A model generated the notes under the pieces. It saw only the letters and a list, made by a program, of their open reading frames with translations, did not search any database and had not been told where the DNA came from. A DNA stretch of 64,000 bases from Sipunculus nudus (Eukaryota > Annelida > Sipuncula > Golfingiida > Sipunculidae). Below are positions 39,901 to 45,100 of the stretch, one piece after another; the stretch's first letter is position 1, and the number at the start of each line of letters is the position of its first letter. Both the position numbers and the translations under genes were made by a program. The stretch covers positions 55,011,250 to 55,075,249 of the forward strand of contig CM049318.1 of the NCBI GenBank assembly GCA_026874595.1, given 5' to 3'.

Positions 39901-41398
39901 TAGTACAACAAGATTGTCACAATATGTATTTAAATTACCTAGAGTTAGTGCAGCAGGTAGTCAGACTTTCCTTTTCACAGGTATCAAGCAACGGAATTCT
40001 TATTCTATCGACATTAAGTCTAAACGACCAGTTCTCGTTTTAAGAAAGCGGTAAAACGATATACCTAATGTGTAATATTAAGGCGAAAGAAAACAATGAA
40101 TATGTGAGTTTTTTTAGATCTGTCTAGGGTTTTTTATTATTGACTTGTCAAAGGTTTTATATACACTTTCTATTACTCAGGGTAGTAAATAAGTAATTAG
40201 TCATAACATTGTTTTCATAGTTTGTTACTTTTAGAGTGATTGATAATTTTATTTGTTTTACTTTATATTCAAATTTATTCTCACATTCTTCTGAATGTAC
40301 TTTGAGTATTTGCTTTCTTTTATATTCTATTTTTTAACTAATTTAATCTAATTATAATTGTAGTCAGTGTGGTTACTAGACAAACTGACATATATATACT
40401 GGAGATTTTGTATTACAAACTGTGAGCACTGTCAGTAAATAACTAGTAAGTTCAAGTTTTAATTTTTTATTCAAATACTTATGTACTTCTGAATGTACTT
40501 CTTCATGAGTATAAAAATTTGCTCAACTTCTTATGGTATATAATATTTTTTTAACTAGTTGTATCTAGTGTATTTGTTGTCAGTGTAATTACTAGTCAAA
40601 TTGTCACATTGGAGATTTTTTATTATAAATAGTGATATTTTTTTTCTAGTCAGTAAACTGGTCAGTATTTATATAAATATTAATTTATAAATTTATTACA
40701 ACTCTGTTAATATCATTTTATAAATGACAACAACTGTAATAGGTTTTCAAATATCCATACAGTATTTAGGTACCTATCTAGTCAAGGGTAAAATTGTATG
40801 GTCCACATTTATGGATTACTTAATGGCCCTTGTCCCTCTCTGGACCCTTGTGTCCTATGTTATAGACCCGATGGACGGACACATATGACACACAAGGTCT
40901 AACATATACTGATAGGACACAATTAAGGGTCCAGAGATGGACTATTCTGCACCTACAATGGTTATAATATTACAGGTTATAGTAACTTAAACAATGCATT
41001 TGTCAGGGGATCTGACGTTGAATTGCATGAAGTACGTATGTCACTTCAGTCTTGGTCAGGACAAACCATGCATGTATAGCTAGAATTTACTCACTGCCAA
41101 TGCCAATACTGCCCGAGGCCCCGCCCACCCCGGCCTGCGGGTAGTGAGCAATGGATCGGAAATTCAGTTCTGGGGCAATGCTTCTCAGGTAGGCAGGCGT
41201 AGTTTGTCTGGAATGCGGTTGTGATGGGAGGATCTTAGGTTTTTGGAAACGTTTGCTTGAGATTGCTGAAGCCAGTGAAGGGGTCTGTCGTCTGCTAGAG
41301 CGACTTGAATCCGCTGTTGGCGTCACTGCGGACATATCGACTGTAACCCGGCTCCCACTGCCTTGGCGTTTATGCTTCTTTTGAGTATTTTCAGCCAT
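1521..41398 (-). CDS. TMC: Transmembrane channel-like (TMC) protein, 17 exons, 3' end outside window
   Basis: TMC proteins are multi-pass membrane proteins; some members form the mechanotransduction channel of hair cells. Exons in gene order: 41398-41095, 37415-37300, 35699-35590, 17047-16960, 13677-13526, 12971-12902, 12483-12411, 9785-9610, 9091-8961, 8005-7858, 7339-7236, 6822-6744, 5842-5744, 5298-5170, 3291-3214, 2770-2669, 1726-1521. All junctions are GT-AG and the phases join without a stop, giving about 721 residues. The first ~250 residues are Ser/Thr/Arg/Lys-rich and cytoplasmic in character. The family blocks follow: FGSGVVSFFVFTRWL (about 306-320), KYPFGVMVFASWDYSIQ, GQELYRLVIVD (about 605-615), and ALIWTGTIVCPVLPLLG. 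Hydrophobic segments lie near 310-340, 385-405, 480-505, 528-550, 570-590, 650-680 and 695-720. The start ATG has A at -3 and G at +4. The last TM helices and C-terminus are missing because the window ends. The paralogue number cannot be assigned. Confidence 0.93.
2669..2770 (-). CDS. TMC: TMC exon 16
   Basis: It encodes LVPPLIKFYWTKTKSEFAIA then KKILVLVYRQALIW. The E-F-x-I-x-x-x-x-L-x-L-x-Y-x-Q-x-L-x-W pattern is the family's conserved pre-TM segment. The donor is placed after TGG because exon 17 enters in phase 0. Confidence 0.93.
3214..3291 (-). CDS. TMC: TMC exon 15 (family signature)
   Basis: It encodes GGFQGCAGTLLGQELYRLVI then VDTIVQ. It aligns with the TMC signature CWETxVGQExYKLxxxD. 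The Cys and the GQE-x-Y-x-L-x-x-x-D half are kept, but the W-E pair reads A-G here. Confidence 0.93.
3683..3950. repeat. Direct repeat, copy 1 (partner 4,614-4,866)
   Basis: It shares GGAGCTAGCATCATCAAATT and a long TAACTGCATTTTCTT..GGGAAAAAAGCT stretch with 4,614-4,866. It lies in the TMC intron between exons 15 and 14. A GTCTGTC-rich lead-in suggests a relic of the Pearl-like repeat class. Confidence 0.75.
4614..4866. repeat. Direct repeat, copy 2 (partner 3,683-3,950)
   Basis: It is the diverged second copy. Between the two copies (4,424-4,560) a shorter unit, CACCATGGCAAyTnACCTGG, is itself repeated twice. Confidence 0.75.
5170..5298 (-). CDS. TMC: TMC exon 14 (TM5)
   Basis: It encodes LPRMEQYVSGKDELNITVGR then VFILRITNIIALIISLYY. 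The polar E-x-Y...N-x-T loop and the following R-x-x-x-L-R helix are family-typical. Confidence 0.93.
5744..5842 (-). CDS. TMC: TMC exon 13 (TM4)
   Basis: It encodes GLPNFMENSFFSVYGVPLGF then TLVNITVPFIVHQ. The LPS/LPN and N-x-x-x-P-F pattern is that of the LPSIVI...N...PF helix of TMCs. Confidence 0.93.
5880..6350. repeat. Dispersed ~450-bp repeat, copy in TMC intron 12
   Basis: Matches 55,120-55,570 in the same orientation: GGCTGCTTGTTTTGT, ACATCTsGGCAAnnCAGAT, CCTTATAAGAACTT, AAATCnCATAAATT and GGTAGrTGAA all occur in order. No coding sequence is seen. Confidence 0.7.
6744..6822 (-). CDS. TMC: TMC exon 12 (second half of TM3)
   Basis: The TTATTATTGCAG acceptor abuts an (AAT)n microsatellite. 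The exon encodes CLLGVGCGCIMLLATRTGLI then SLLERF. A nearer AG (at the TAG upstream of GTTGTGGG) gives a phase that fails at exon 13, so the outer acceptor is chosen. Confidence 0.85.
6829..6907. repeat. (AAT)n microsatellite
   Basis: An interrupted AAT/ATA run lies immediately upstream (in the TMC sense) of the exon 12 acceptor. Confidence 0.95.
7236..7339 (-). CDS. TMC: TMC exon 11
   Basis: It encodes DQKFETFARQQQEALTSRQK then YARRTLAWLITL, the amphipathic lead-in and first half of TM3. The GTGAGT donor is in phase 2. Confidence 0.92.
7858..8005 (-). CDS. TMC: TMC exon 10 (conserved intracellular block)
   Basis: It contains KYPFGVMVFASWDYSIQ, the counterpart of the strongly conserved K-x-P/F-W-D-x-x-I block between TM2 and TM3. 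It ends CNSFR in phase 0. Confidence 0.95.
8095..8533. mobile_element. MITE with TACAGTAAAAACTGGTGTAT-type TIRs
   Basis: The left end TACCATAAAAACTTGTGTAT and the right end (reverse complement TACAGTAAAAACTGGTGTAT) are imperfect inverted repeats with TA at the border. This fits a Tc1/mariner-type non-autonomous element in TMC intron 9. Confidence 0.7.
8961..9091 (-). CDS. TMC: TMC exon 9 (second TM helix)
   Basis: It encodes NALTNSWLFYGGYEQKLG then PLSLIYLALILFTYFGSLF. The Y-G-Y/FYG loop followed by a TM helix matches the TM1-TM2 region of the family. Confidence 0.92.
9610..9785 (-). CDS. TMC: TMC exon 8 (first TM helix)
   Basis: It encodes QFGSGVVSFFVFTRWLVLLN and then a long hydrophobic run to GLVVGP. 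FGTG-x-FxFLRWL is a hallmark block at TM1 of TMC proteins. It ends LLDGE in phase 0. Confidence 0.93.
10226..10466 (-). repeat. Dispersed repeat, copy related to 58,480-58,620
   Basis: The reverse complement carries TTGGCTGATAGCCAGTGGTC, CATCAACTAGTGACAGAAGA and GGATGGAAATTACA, matching the plus-strand copy near 58.5 kb. The foldback element at 10,471 is inserted at its edge. Confidence 0.65.
10471..11870. mobile_element. 1.4-kb foldback element with GGAGAATT-repeat termini
   Basis: The left end GGGTCTATCTAAAACGCGGA and the reverse complement of the right end GGGTCTGTCTAAAACGCGGA are inverted partners. Inside each lie short tandem TGGAGAATTnGCGGAGA units: about two on the left, five on the right. 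The arms run to GAGAGTTTTTATATnCAATR. The interior holds no recognisable gene. Confidence 0.8.
12411..12483 (-). CDS. TMC: TMC exon 7 (juxtamembrane helix)
   Basis: It encodes AWLARQRRKQFEIPIFNTQI followed by RNIEG. It is followed in phase 1 by the conserved FGSGV block of exon 8. Confidence 0.85.
12902..12971 (-). CDS. TMC: TMC exon 6 (juxtamembrane basic segment)
   Basis: It encodes DLKKNKNIRASMGCCQLLWH and ends DLK. This Lys/Arg plus Trp segment matches the region just before the first TM helix in TMC proteins. Confidence 0.85.
13526..13677 (-). CDS. TMC: TMC exon 5 (pre-TM cytoplasmic region)
   Basis: It encodes TPAPSTAKSLTWKLRTGHRE ... HVFHVT. Two frames are open. Only this one meets the phases of exon 4 (0) and exon 6 (2). 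Confidence 0.8.
13704..13800 (+). mobile_element. Left end of a MITE split by nested insertions
   Basis: TACTGTGGTTGGTTTCATAT and the following TAAAATTTCGTGATTTTC match the left ends at 17,570, 34,269 and 58,976. Its right end appears at 16,305-16,357. Confidence 0.7.
13976..15521. mobile_element. 1.55-kb TIR element flanked by TA
   Basis: The left end CCGTAGATCCGCGTTTTGCC and its exact inverted copy at the right end are bordered by TA (13,974-13,975 and 15,522-15,523). GCCGC-rich subterminal sequence is shared. No transposase frame is visible, so it is a non-autonomous Tc1/mariner/pogo-type element. Confidence 0.82.
15658..16304 (-). pseudogene. Non-LTR retrotransposon 3' fragment (RT C-terminus)
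   Basis: Reading on the minus strand: GWETLQKRRENKQILLVHKM, then LPPPHSNIYETR, ARTDLYFNSFLPKSIRLWNQ, a frameshift near 15,990, then MRMKCSDLNYHMYTRHISDT and CQCGHPSEDPNHYLLQC. This matches the thumb and the C-terminal Cys/His region of jockey-like LINE ORF2. The open frame extends past 16,304 only by running into an unrelated MITE end. Confidence 0.8.
16305..16357 (+). mobile_element. Right end of the split MITE
   Basis: GCAAATTTGAAACCCTCGCG then AAAAGGCAACCACAG is the right terminus of the same family that starts at 13,704. The LINE fragment and the TIR element lie between the two ends. Confidence 0.7.
16960..17047 (-). CDS. TMC: TMC exon 4 (N-terminal linker)
   Basis: It encodes AAPGSRTSQTAAKPDSTVSL... 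ending THPPY before a GTAAGT donor. It enters in phase 2, completing a Gly codon with exon 3, and leaves in phase 0. The other two frames do not fit exon 5. Confidence 0.75.
17320..17480. repeat. Fragment of the GGATCC-ended poly-G MITE family
   Basis: CCTAAAAAAGGTCCTTAAAG, an 11-bp G run and the following AAACCCTTAAACGAAGGTTG are diverged copies of sequence also seen at 63.3-63.5 kb. Confidence 0.5.
17570..17956. mobile_element. MITE, ACTGTGGTTG family, ~390 bp
   Basis: Starts ACTGTGGTTGGCTTCATATT and ends GCCTATAAAACGGCAACCAC. The internal TTTCACGATTTTCACTTTTT and GGTTTTATTTTTGCGAT blocks recur in the copies at 34.3 and 59.0 kb. Confidence 0.8.
18140..19045. mobile_element. GC-rich Harbinger-like MITE copy, interrupted
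   Basis: GCGATTTTTCTACGGTGCAA at the left, and GAAAACCCGCATACATGGAA with CACGTTCATGGAAAGGCAGC at the right, match the intact element at 22,646-23,000. Between them sits another GC-rich element (18,215-18,773). Confidence 0.7.
18215..18773. mobile_element. Nested GC-rich element with GCCTCGGTCACAAC termini
   Basis: GCCTCGGTCACAACCGC at the left is inverted as GCGGGTTGTGACCGAGGC at the right. The right end is tandemly duplicated (about 18,624-18,700 and 18,701-18,776). It is full of GTACGG/CCGTGCG words. No gene is seen. Confidence 0.75.
19050..22640. other. TMC intron 3 stretch without a recognised gene
   Basis: Contains poly-C runs at 19,536-19,548, 19,617-19,637 and 21,594-21,613. The last two flank GGATCC/GGATCGG words of a MITE family. 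A GTCCGTC-rich relic sits near 19,830-19,900. A 16-bp-arm hairpin follows at 22,251-22,299. I see no coding exon. Confidence 0.6.
22251..22299. repeat. Perfect 16-bp inverted repeat (hairpin)
   Basis: GGTAAAGTGGAACAGC at 22,251-22,266 pairs with its exact reverse complement at 22,284-22,299 over a 17-nt loop. It is probably a terminal or subterminal MITE structure. Confidence 0.85.
22646..23000. mobile_element. Harbinger-like MITE, TTA target duplication
   Basis: The termini GGCTGCCTTTCCATGAGCGC and, inverted, GGCTGGCTTTCCATGAACGC are bordered by TTA on both sides, as expected for PIF/Harbinger. It is GC-rich with CGCG words in an AT-rich setting. Open frames on both strands follow from the base composition. 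Confidence 0.8.
23640..24520. repeat. 279-bp tandem array, about three units
   Basis: The spacing 23,955 to 24,234 and 24,103 to 24,382 is 279 bp in each case. Each full unit holds two copies of the palindrome GGTGGCGCCACC plus CGGTCAAACGGTTCCCGAGA. The first unit is diverged. Confidence 0.88.
24710..27690. repeat. 336-bp tandem array, about nine units, ending in an (ACGG)n tract
   Basis: Units are marked by AGGTGGCGCCACCAGTCTGC, TCATGATCAATATGTATG and GGATATGGGTAACAGAGACC. Starts fall at about 24,717, 25,056, 25,402, 25,739, 26,076, 26,412, 26,747, 27,084 and 27,420. The array ends in ACGGACGGACAGACGG (27,690-27,720) and a GTCAGCTGAGCTAAAAAT motif. It codes for nothing; identical short frames 1,008 bp apart reflect repeat copies. 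Confidence 0.93.
25567..27582. repeat. 1,008-bp higher-order duplication (3 x 336 bp)
   Basis: 25,567-26,574 and 26,575-27,582 are nearly identical, for example one difference (actaca/acttca) in the ~190 bp compared by eye at their starts. The 336-bp units within them differ much more. This is a recent tandem duplication of a three-unit block. Confidence 0.88.
27821..27998. repeat. Compound microsatellite (CT)n, (AT)n, (ATT)n
   Basis: (CT)n covers about 27,823-27,880, (AT)n 27,903-27,952 and (ATT)n 27,953-27,997, directly before the transposase relic. The poly-Tyr/Ile and poly-Ile frames here are artefacts. Confidence 0.97.
28047..30377 (+). pseudogene. pogo/Tigger-like transposase, decayed
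   Basis: A DDE_1-type transposase relic read in several frames. The N-terminal HTH (MVHTYTRKS, then LKAASRDFDVPRRMLQ) is followed by a CENP-B-like block (TTLDVRRLAFELAERSGIKH, then MAGNAWLHGFMQRHAELSVR). The catalytic region keeps three Asp landmarks: WNMDESG, LIFDGHQSH and QPLDRTFF. Stops occur at about 28,268 and 28,410, after CAMSAS (28,735), near 28,830 and 28,856, and frames change near 28,860 and 29,300-29,570. A Thr/Ala-rich repeated tail (about 29,380-29,800) and a Lys-rich segment lead to a Cys/His-containing end HEACIEGLPRSICQNCESE, typical of these transposases in invertebrates. It lies in TMC intron 3 on the opposite strand. Confidence 0.85.
31396..31700 (+). pseudogene. Possible second pogo-like transposase fragment (CENP-B-like HTH)
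   Basis: Short frame-shifted stretches resemble the DNA-binding part of DDE_1 transposases: PLFTEKQEKDLVDY, then KKHPFNKDP, then MAGED and LYTPEAVAVSEFYRLLSS. No catalytic part follows. The match is by pattern only. Confidence 0.4.
31701..33370. other. Unassigned stretch of TMC intron 3
   Basis: A T-run lies at about 31,710-31,730 and a GC-richer patch at 32,150-32,640. That patch has an open frame (ISPRRVVSHSAKSSPLF...) which stops at about 32,357 and which I do not recognise. It may be a decayed transposon or pseudogene. The rest is AT-rich with no feature seen. Confidence 0.4.
33378..33655. mobile_element. MITE-like element with two poly-C tracts
   Basis: The left CAGGTGCTTAGCCAGGGGGT and the right TTGCTACGCCCCTGG are imperfect inverted ends of a CAGGGGCGTAGC-type repeat. 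Two 19-bp C runs (33,410-33,428 and 33,611-33,629) sit inside each end. Confidence 0.6.
34269..34655. mobile_element. MITE, ACTGTGGTTG family
   Basis: Begins TACTGTGGTTGGCTTCATAT and ends CGCGAACAAAAGGGCATCAA then CAGTATA. Its internal blocks match the copies at 17.6 and 59.0 kb. The 138-codon frame starting at 34,568 begins inside this element and is not supported as a gene. Confidence 0.8.
35590..35699 (-). CDS. TMC: TMC exon 3 (N-terminal linker)
   Basis: It is open from the TAG acceptor to the GTAAAA donor (VVDGSHPSTPGSASTCRSS...), Ser/Thr-rich, with phases 0 to 2. It joins exon 4 in frame across an 18.5-kb intron. Confidence 0.75.
36285..36905. repeat. Two ~310-bp direct repeats with ACGG ends
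   Basis: 36,285-36,570 and 36,595-36,905 share GGAATCCTTnnATnTn, CTGAAGGTTAAAGTGTTCTT-like and CAGCAAGGGTCTTAGAGATR sequence, a GGTGGCrCCAyCTGCAGG block, and CGGACGGA ends. The second has a perfect GGTGGCGCCACC (36,773-36,784). In TMC intron 2. Confidence 0.85.
37300..37415 (-). CDS. TMC: TMC exon 2 (N-terminal linker)
   Basis: A CAG acceptor and a GTAAGA donor flank a single open frame (PQNEEVDHTKTRATSSHTAE...). It enters in phase 1 and leaves in phase 0. The sequence is polar and Ser-rich, typical of a disordered cytoplasmic N-terminus. Confidence 0.75.
37855..38046. repeat. MITE-like fragment with ACCTGTCTAAT words
   Basis: Repeats CACCTGTCTAwTwnAAACC and ends CTAATTACACAGGTTTCACT then GTA, the terminal sequence of a mariner-type MITE. 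A poly-G run (37,789-37,799) lies just upstream. Confidence 0.55.
38900..40060 (+). pseudogene. Non-LTR retrotransposon RT fragment, decayed and internally deleted
   Basis: Reverse-transcriptase landmarks appear in order with many stops: KHWNGPVAS/AKFI near 38,990, LTGMVLLDL and KVFDTVDH near 39,095-39,145, YVDDPALLVSG near 39,368, and VKCLGQILDNSLSGN with IQCHVDYASSSWY at 39,452-39,645. It ends FTGIKQRNSYSIDIK near 40,010. Pieces between the RT blocks are missing. It lies in TMC intron 1, opposite to TMC. Confidence 0.8.
41095..41398 (-). CDS. TMC: TMC exon 1 (start codon, Ser/Arg-rich N-terminus)
   Basis: It begins MAENTQKKHKRQG and continues with a Ser/Thr/Pro-rich, low-complexity cytoplasmic stretch. 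It ends at a GTGAGT donor in phase 1, which joins exon 2 to give the codon ATG. It has no recognisable domain. Assignment to TMC rests on phase, strand and the continuous open frame with exons 2-4. Confidence 0.8.
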
Positions 41399-42083
41399 AT
41401 TTCACACTATTTAATACATATTAAGAAGAGACGCCCTCATATCGTCAAGAAGATCTTTTGAAAGCAAACGCCGAAACACGCACTCAAGGCGGGACATTTT
41501 TTTGTGATGGAACAACTTGCACAATAAACAGTCAGGTTTATTAAATAAATAAACAGTCGGTTGTAAAAAATTATTATACTCTGCCATGCAGGAATTAATT
41601 TGTGTTCGAGAAAATACATCTCATACTCTACATGTAGACATCAGATTTATATATGCAAATATAGGTGTCATCCCCTGAATATTAAAGGTCTTTCTTATGG
41701 ACCTGTCAATCTTTGTCTAATTCAGCACAGTTATATAGTAGAATTTCATCCCAGTTAATATGATCATGCAATCGATAAAGGGTATGTATAGGCCGAATGA
41801 TCGGGTATATTTTCTGAAAACTTAATGGAGGATGTCTAGCCTTTTATTGGTTCTATAATATATTCTAAATTGCTTACCTTTTTGGGTTTTCTGGCATGTT
41901 TTTCGAGCCTACGGTCTATTTAATTGTATGTGTTCTGTATGTACATAATCCTCATTCCAATATGGCGGCTTTCGGTCCGGTTGCCAAGTACGCGGACTGA
42001 AGCATGTGAATTGTCAAGCTATTAATCGCTGTGTCCTGGTTTCTCATATTCCATTCAGTAATCACAGCTTAATAGAGTCAAGT
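41399..42083. promoter_or_regulatory. Shared 5' region between TMC and MINDY4 (candidate bidirectional promoter)
   Basis: The two ATG codons point away from each other across 685 bp. AATATGGCGGCT at 41,959-41,970 matches the YY1 core (ATGGCGGC) common in TATA-less promoters. GTTGCCAAG just downstream resembles an RFX half-site. I see no TATA box at a convincing distance. Transcription start sites and any 5' UTR introns are not visible from sequence alone. Confidence 0.5.
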
Positions 42084-42152
42084 ATGGCGAACAGTCCTGA
42101 ATATGTGGAGGGTGTTACTGCCTCCCTCGTGCGGGAATACTTGAGTCGAAAG
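42084..42152 (+). CDS. MINDY4: MINDY4 exon 1
   Basis: It encodes MANSPEYVEGVTASLVREYL then SRK, phase 0, with a GTAAGG donor. It aligns with the short N-terminus of vertebrate MINDY4. Confidence 0.92.
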
Positions 42153-45100
42153 GTAAGGAAAGAGACAAGTCCTGGATTTTTACTGCAAAGCTTTGAGGGG
42201 TTAAAATAGGCTTAGTCAACTCAAGTTTTGACTTCTGCAGTAATTGGACTCTCAATCTCAGTTCATTTACTGTTTTAGAAAAAAATGAAATGATATAACT
42301 TCAGAGGCAGTCACGCCAGGCCATTGTAATTTACTCTTTGAAATAAAACTTTTATTACAAGAATGATAATTGGGCCGAGGCTACCGGCACGACCTTCGTG
42401 CCGATAAGAAGTACAATCCGCACGACAGCCTCTCATATATTATTATATAAAACCTAACCACTGCTAACAATATGGCTGGTAACAGACACTTCAGCACAAC
42501 AGAACTATTTAAAAGTTGTAGATGCTGAGTTATTTACGTAAACTTAATTCTTACATAAAGTTACAAGTTAGACACAATCAGTGCACTGGAAAAGCCTAGG
42601 ACGGGCCTATTACACAAATATTCCTTGGCCAGCTGTCTTATATAGCAAGTTTCTTTGTGGTATGTTTATTTCTGTTAATGAGTTTTGTTTTGTATCGATT
42701 TCCCAAAAATTATAATTCCTCTGGTACTTGAAGTAATTATTTTATGAAAATTTTAAATATATTGAGTGTACGATATATGGGAACACACGACGGTCGTGCG
42801 GATAGACACTTCCTGATATGTGATATTGATTTGGCCAAAAAAAACTATAGGTATGGTTCTCAAGCAGCGCTTGCATCAATTTTAATCCCCCAAATCAAAA
42901 ATGTTTATTTGATTTTCACACCAGGCCATTTGTTATTTATTCTTTGAAACACAACTTTTATTACAATTTTGATTTTGATTTGGCCAAAAAATTAAGGTAT
43001 GGTTCTCAGGCACCGCACACATTAATTTAAACGCCCCCCTCCATCAAAAATGTTTAATTTATCACATGATGCCATTTGTAATCACTCTTTGGAATACAAC
43101 TTTTATTACAAGTCTGATTTTTGCTTTTGCCAAATAAAAAAGGTATGGTTCTAAGGCACCGTGCGCGTCAGTTTTAACCCCCCCCCCCCCCCCACATCAA
43201 AAATGTTTATTTTTATTTTCACCATTCAAGAAGATAAAATGATACAAATTTGCTAAGATTTGTCATTCAGTGCTTTTACCAGTTCAGCAAAAAAATGCTT
43301 TTTCTCTGATCATATGACAATTTTATCGAAGTATACAAAAAACAGGTAGAAGAAAATTTTATCGCCCACACTTATTTCTGTAAAAAAGTGCCTGAGAACC
43401 ATACCTTAATTTTTTTTAAGCCTTATATTATATTTCACATAATGCACATTTTTATATATTCATCAAAATGTTTGAATATCAATTACAGATTACATCTACA
43501 AATACAATCAAAGAATATGTAATTTTAGCCCATAAGAATGAACTCCTCAATTGCTTTTTTTCAGTGATTGACGCATTGTGGAGTCCATAGATTGCACCTG
43601 CAGTTAACTGTGATTATAACACTCAATACACAACTGTGAGATTTAACATATATCCATTGATTAATGTTCAGTACATCTATGTTTATTGTATATTTGACCA
43701 CTAGAAAACATTACTGTTCTGTTCTCAGCCCTATTTTGCACCAAAGAAGTTCAAATATGAACATAATAGTACACAGGCCTAAAGCCTTATACAGGACTGC
43801 CACCAAATGCAAGATGTCTACCAGGGCTGTAAATGCTTCAATTCTCTCTGGACAAATATTATCAGTTATTGATGTTACAGGTGCTTCATGCTTTCCAGAA
43901 TGGTTATTTTTTATTACAGGCCTTTCGACATACAACATTATGTGAACATTGGTTGGCTAAAACCATAGGAAATATTTTTATTTAATTTTTTTCTAAGAGT
44001 AACAGATCGTATCATGCTAAAACCCCAGTTAGCCCTTTGGTGGGCTGGCGACGCAACAGAAACCTGAAACCTGTTGCGTCGCCGTCGGCTACTAATGTAA
44101 TTTCAGATTTGGGAATATGGTCTACATGATGAGGCATGAAAATAAAAACTTTTTTTCTGCGTATTTCAACATGTATACTGGTCCCAGTTGTGGCTTTATA
44201 GTGTATACAGCACCAAAGGCCACTGCCTTCATTCATCTAGCGGACGGATTGCATACAAGGGGTAGATGCTGCAAACCTCCTGGACCTGGCCCACAAAGCA
44301 GAAATGTAATATATGCACCTCACTGGCTAAAACGATTGCGTGTGTAATATGTGGTCTGGTCACAAGGATACTTACAGCAGTGATGATGTAACACGTACAA
44401 CCACAGGCTGAAACTATCACCCAGGTTCACTGGGACAGGCACCCAACATATAATATCAAATGTACTCAGAACAAGTGCAGCGTCTACAGTTTGAATGGGC
44501 TCCATCCACTAATAAAAGTGAATGCATTCTGGTGGTGGCCTGTGGCTCTGTAAGTACTACAGAGCCACAACTGGGTCTTCTTGTATACATTCCTGGGTAT
44601 TCCACTAGATGTCTCTGCATTCCAATGATGATTTGTCACTGAATGTCAGTGTCATCAATGTCTGGAACTGAACCCACAGTCTCATGATGAGAAGTCCACA
44701 CACTCAGCTGAGCAGTGAAAAGGGAGATACCAAATGGGGCCATTTCAGTTTATTTATGTCTAGTTTCCAAGCACTATCTAGAGGTGCGAAACAGTGGCAG
44801 CACACATGCACATTTGTATGTACATTTTCTTTCGTGCAGGTAGAGTTCATAATGAAGGTGCACTCTGTGCACGTATTATAAACCAATGATAAAAATGTTG
44901 GTGCAGGATCTTATTTTATTACAATCATACATTACCTTTTCTATGCTTTAGGGCAACTCCTAAACAAGCATATTTTCTCACTAGTATTACAAGGTGCATG
45001 TTTAAATCTTAGGTGCATGTAGGTTTTGTTTCAAGGGTGCAACTGGAGCAAGTAAATTTTTTAGCCTAATTCATACCCTGCCCTTTAACATAACTAATTT

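Noticed and set aside
42006-42083. Upstream in-frame ATG for MINDY4
   Set aside because: It would add 26 residues not seen in the family. The ATG at 42,084 has A at -3 and G at +4 and gives the usual short N-terminus.
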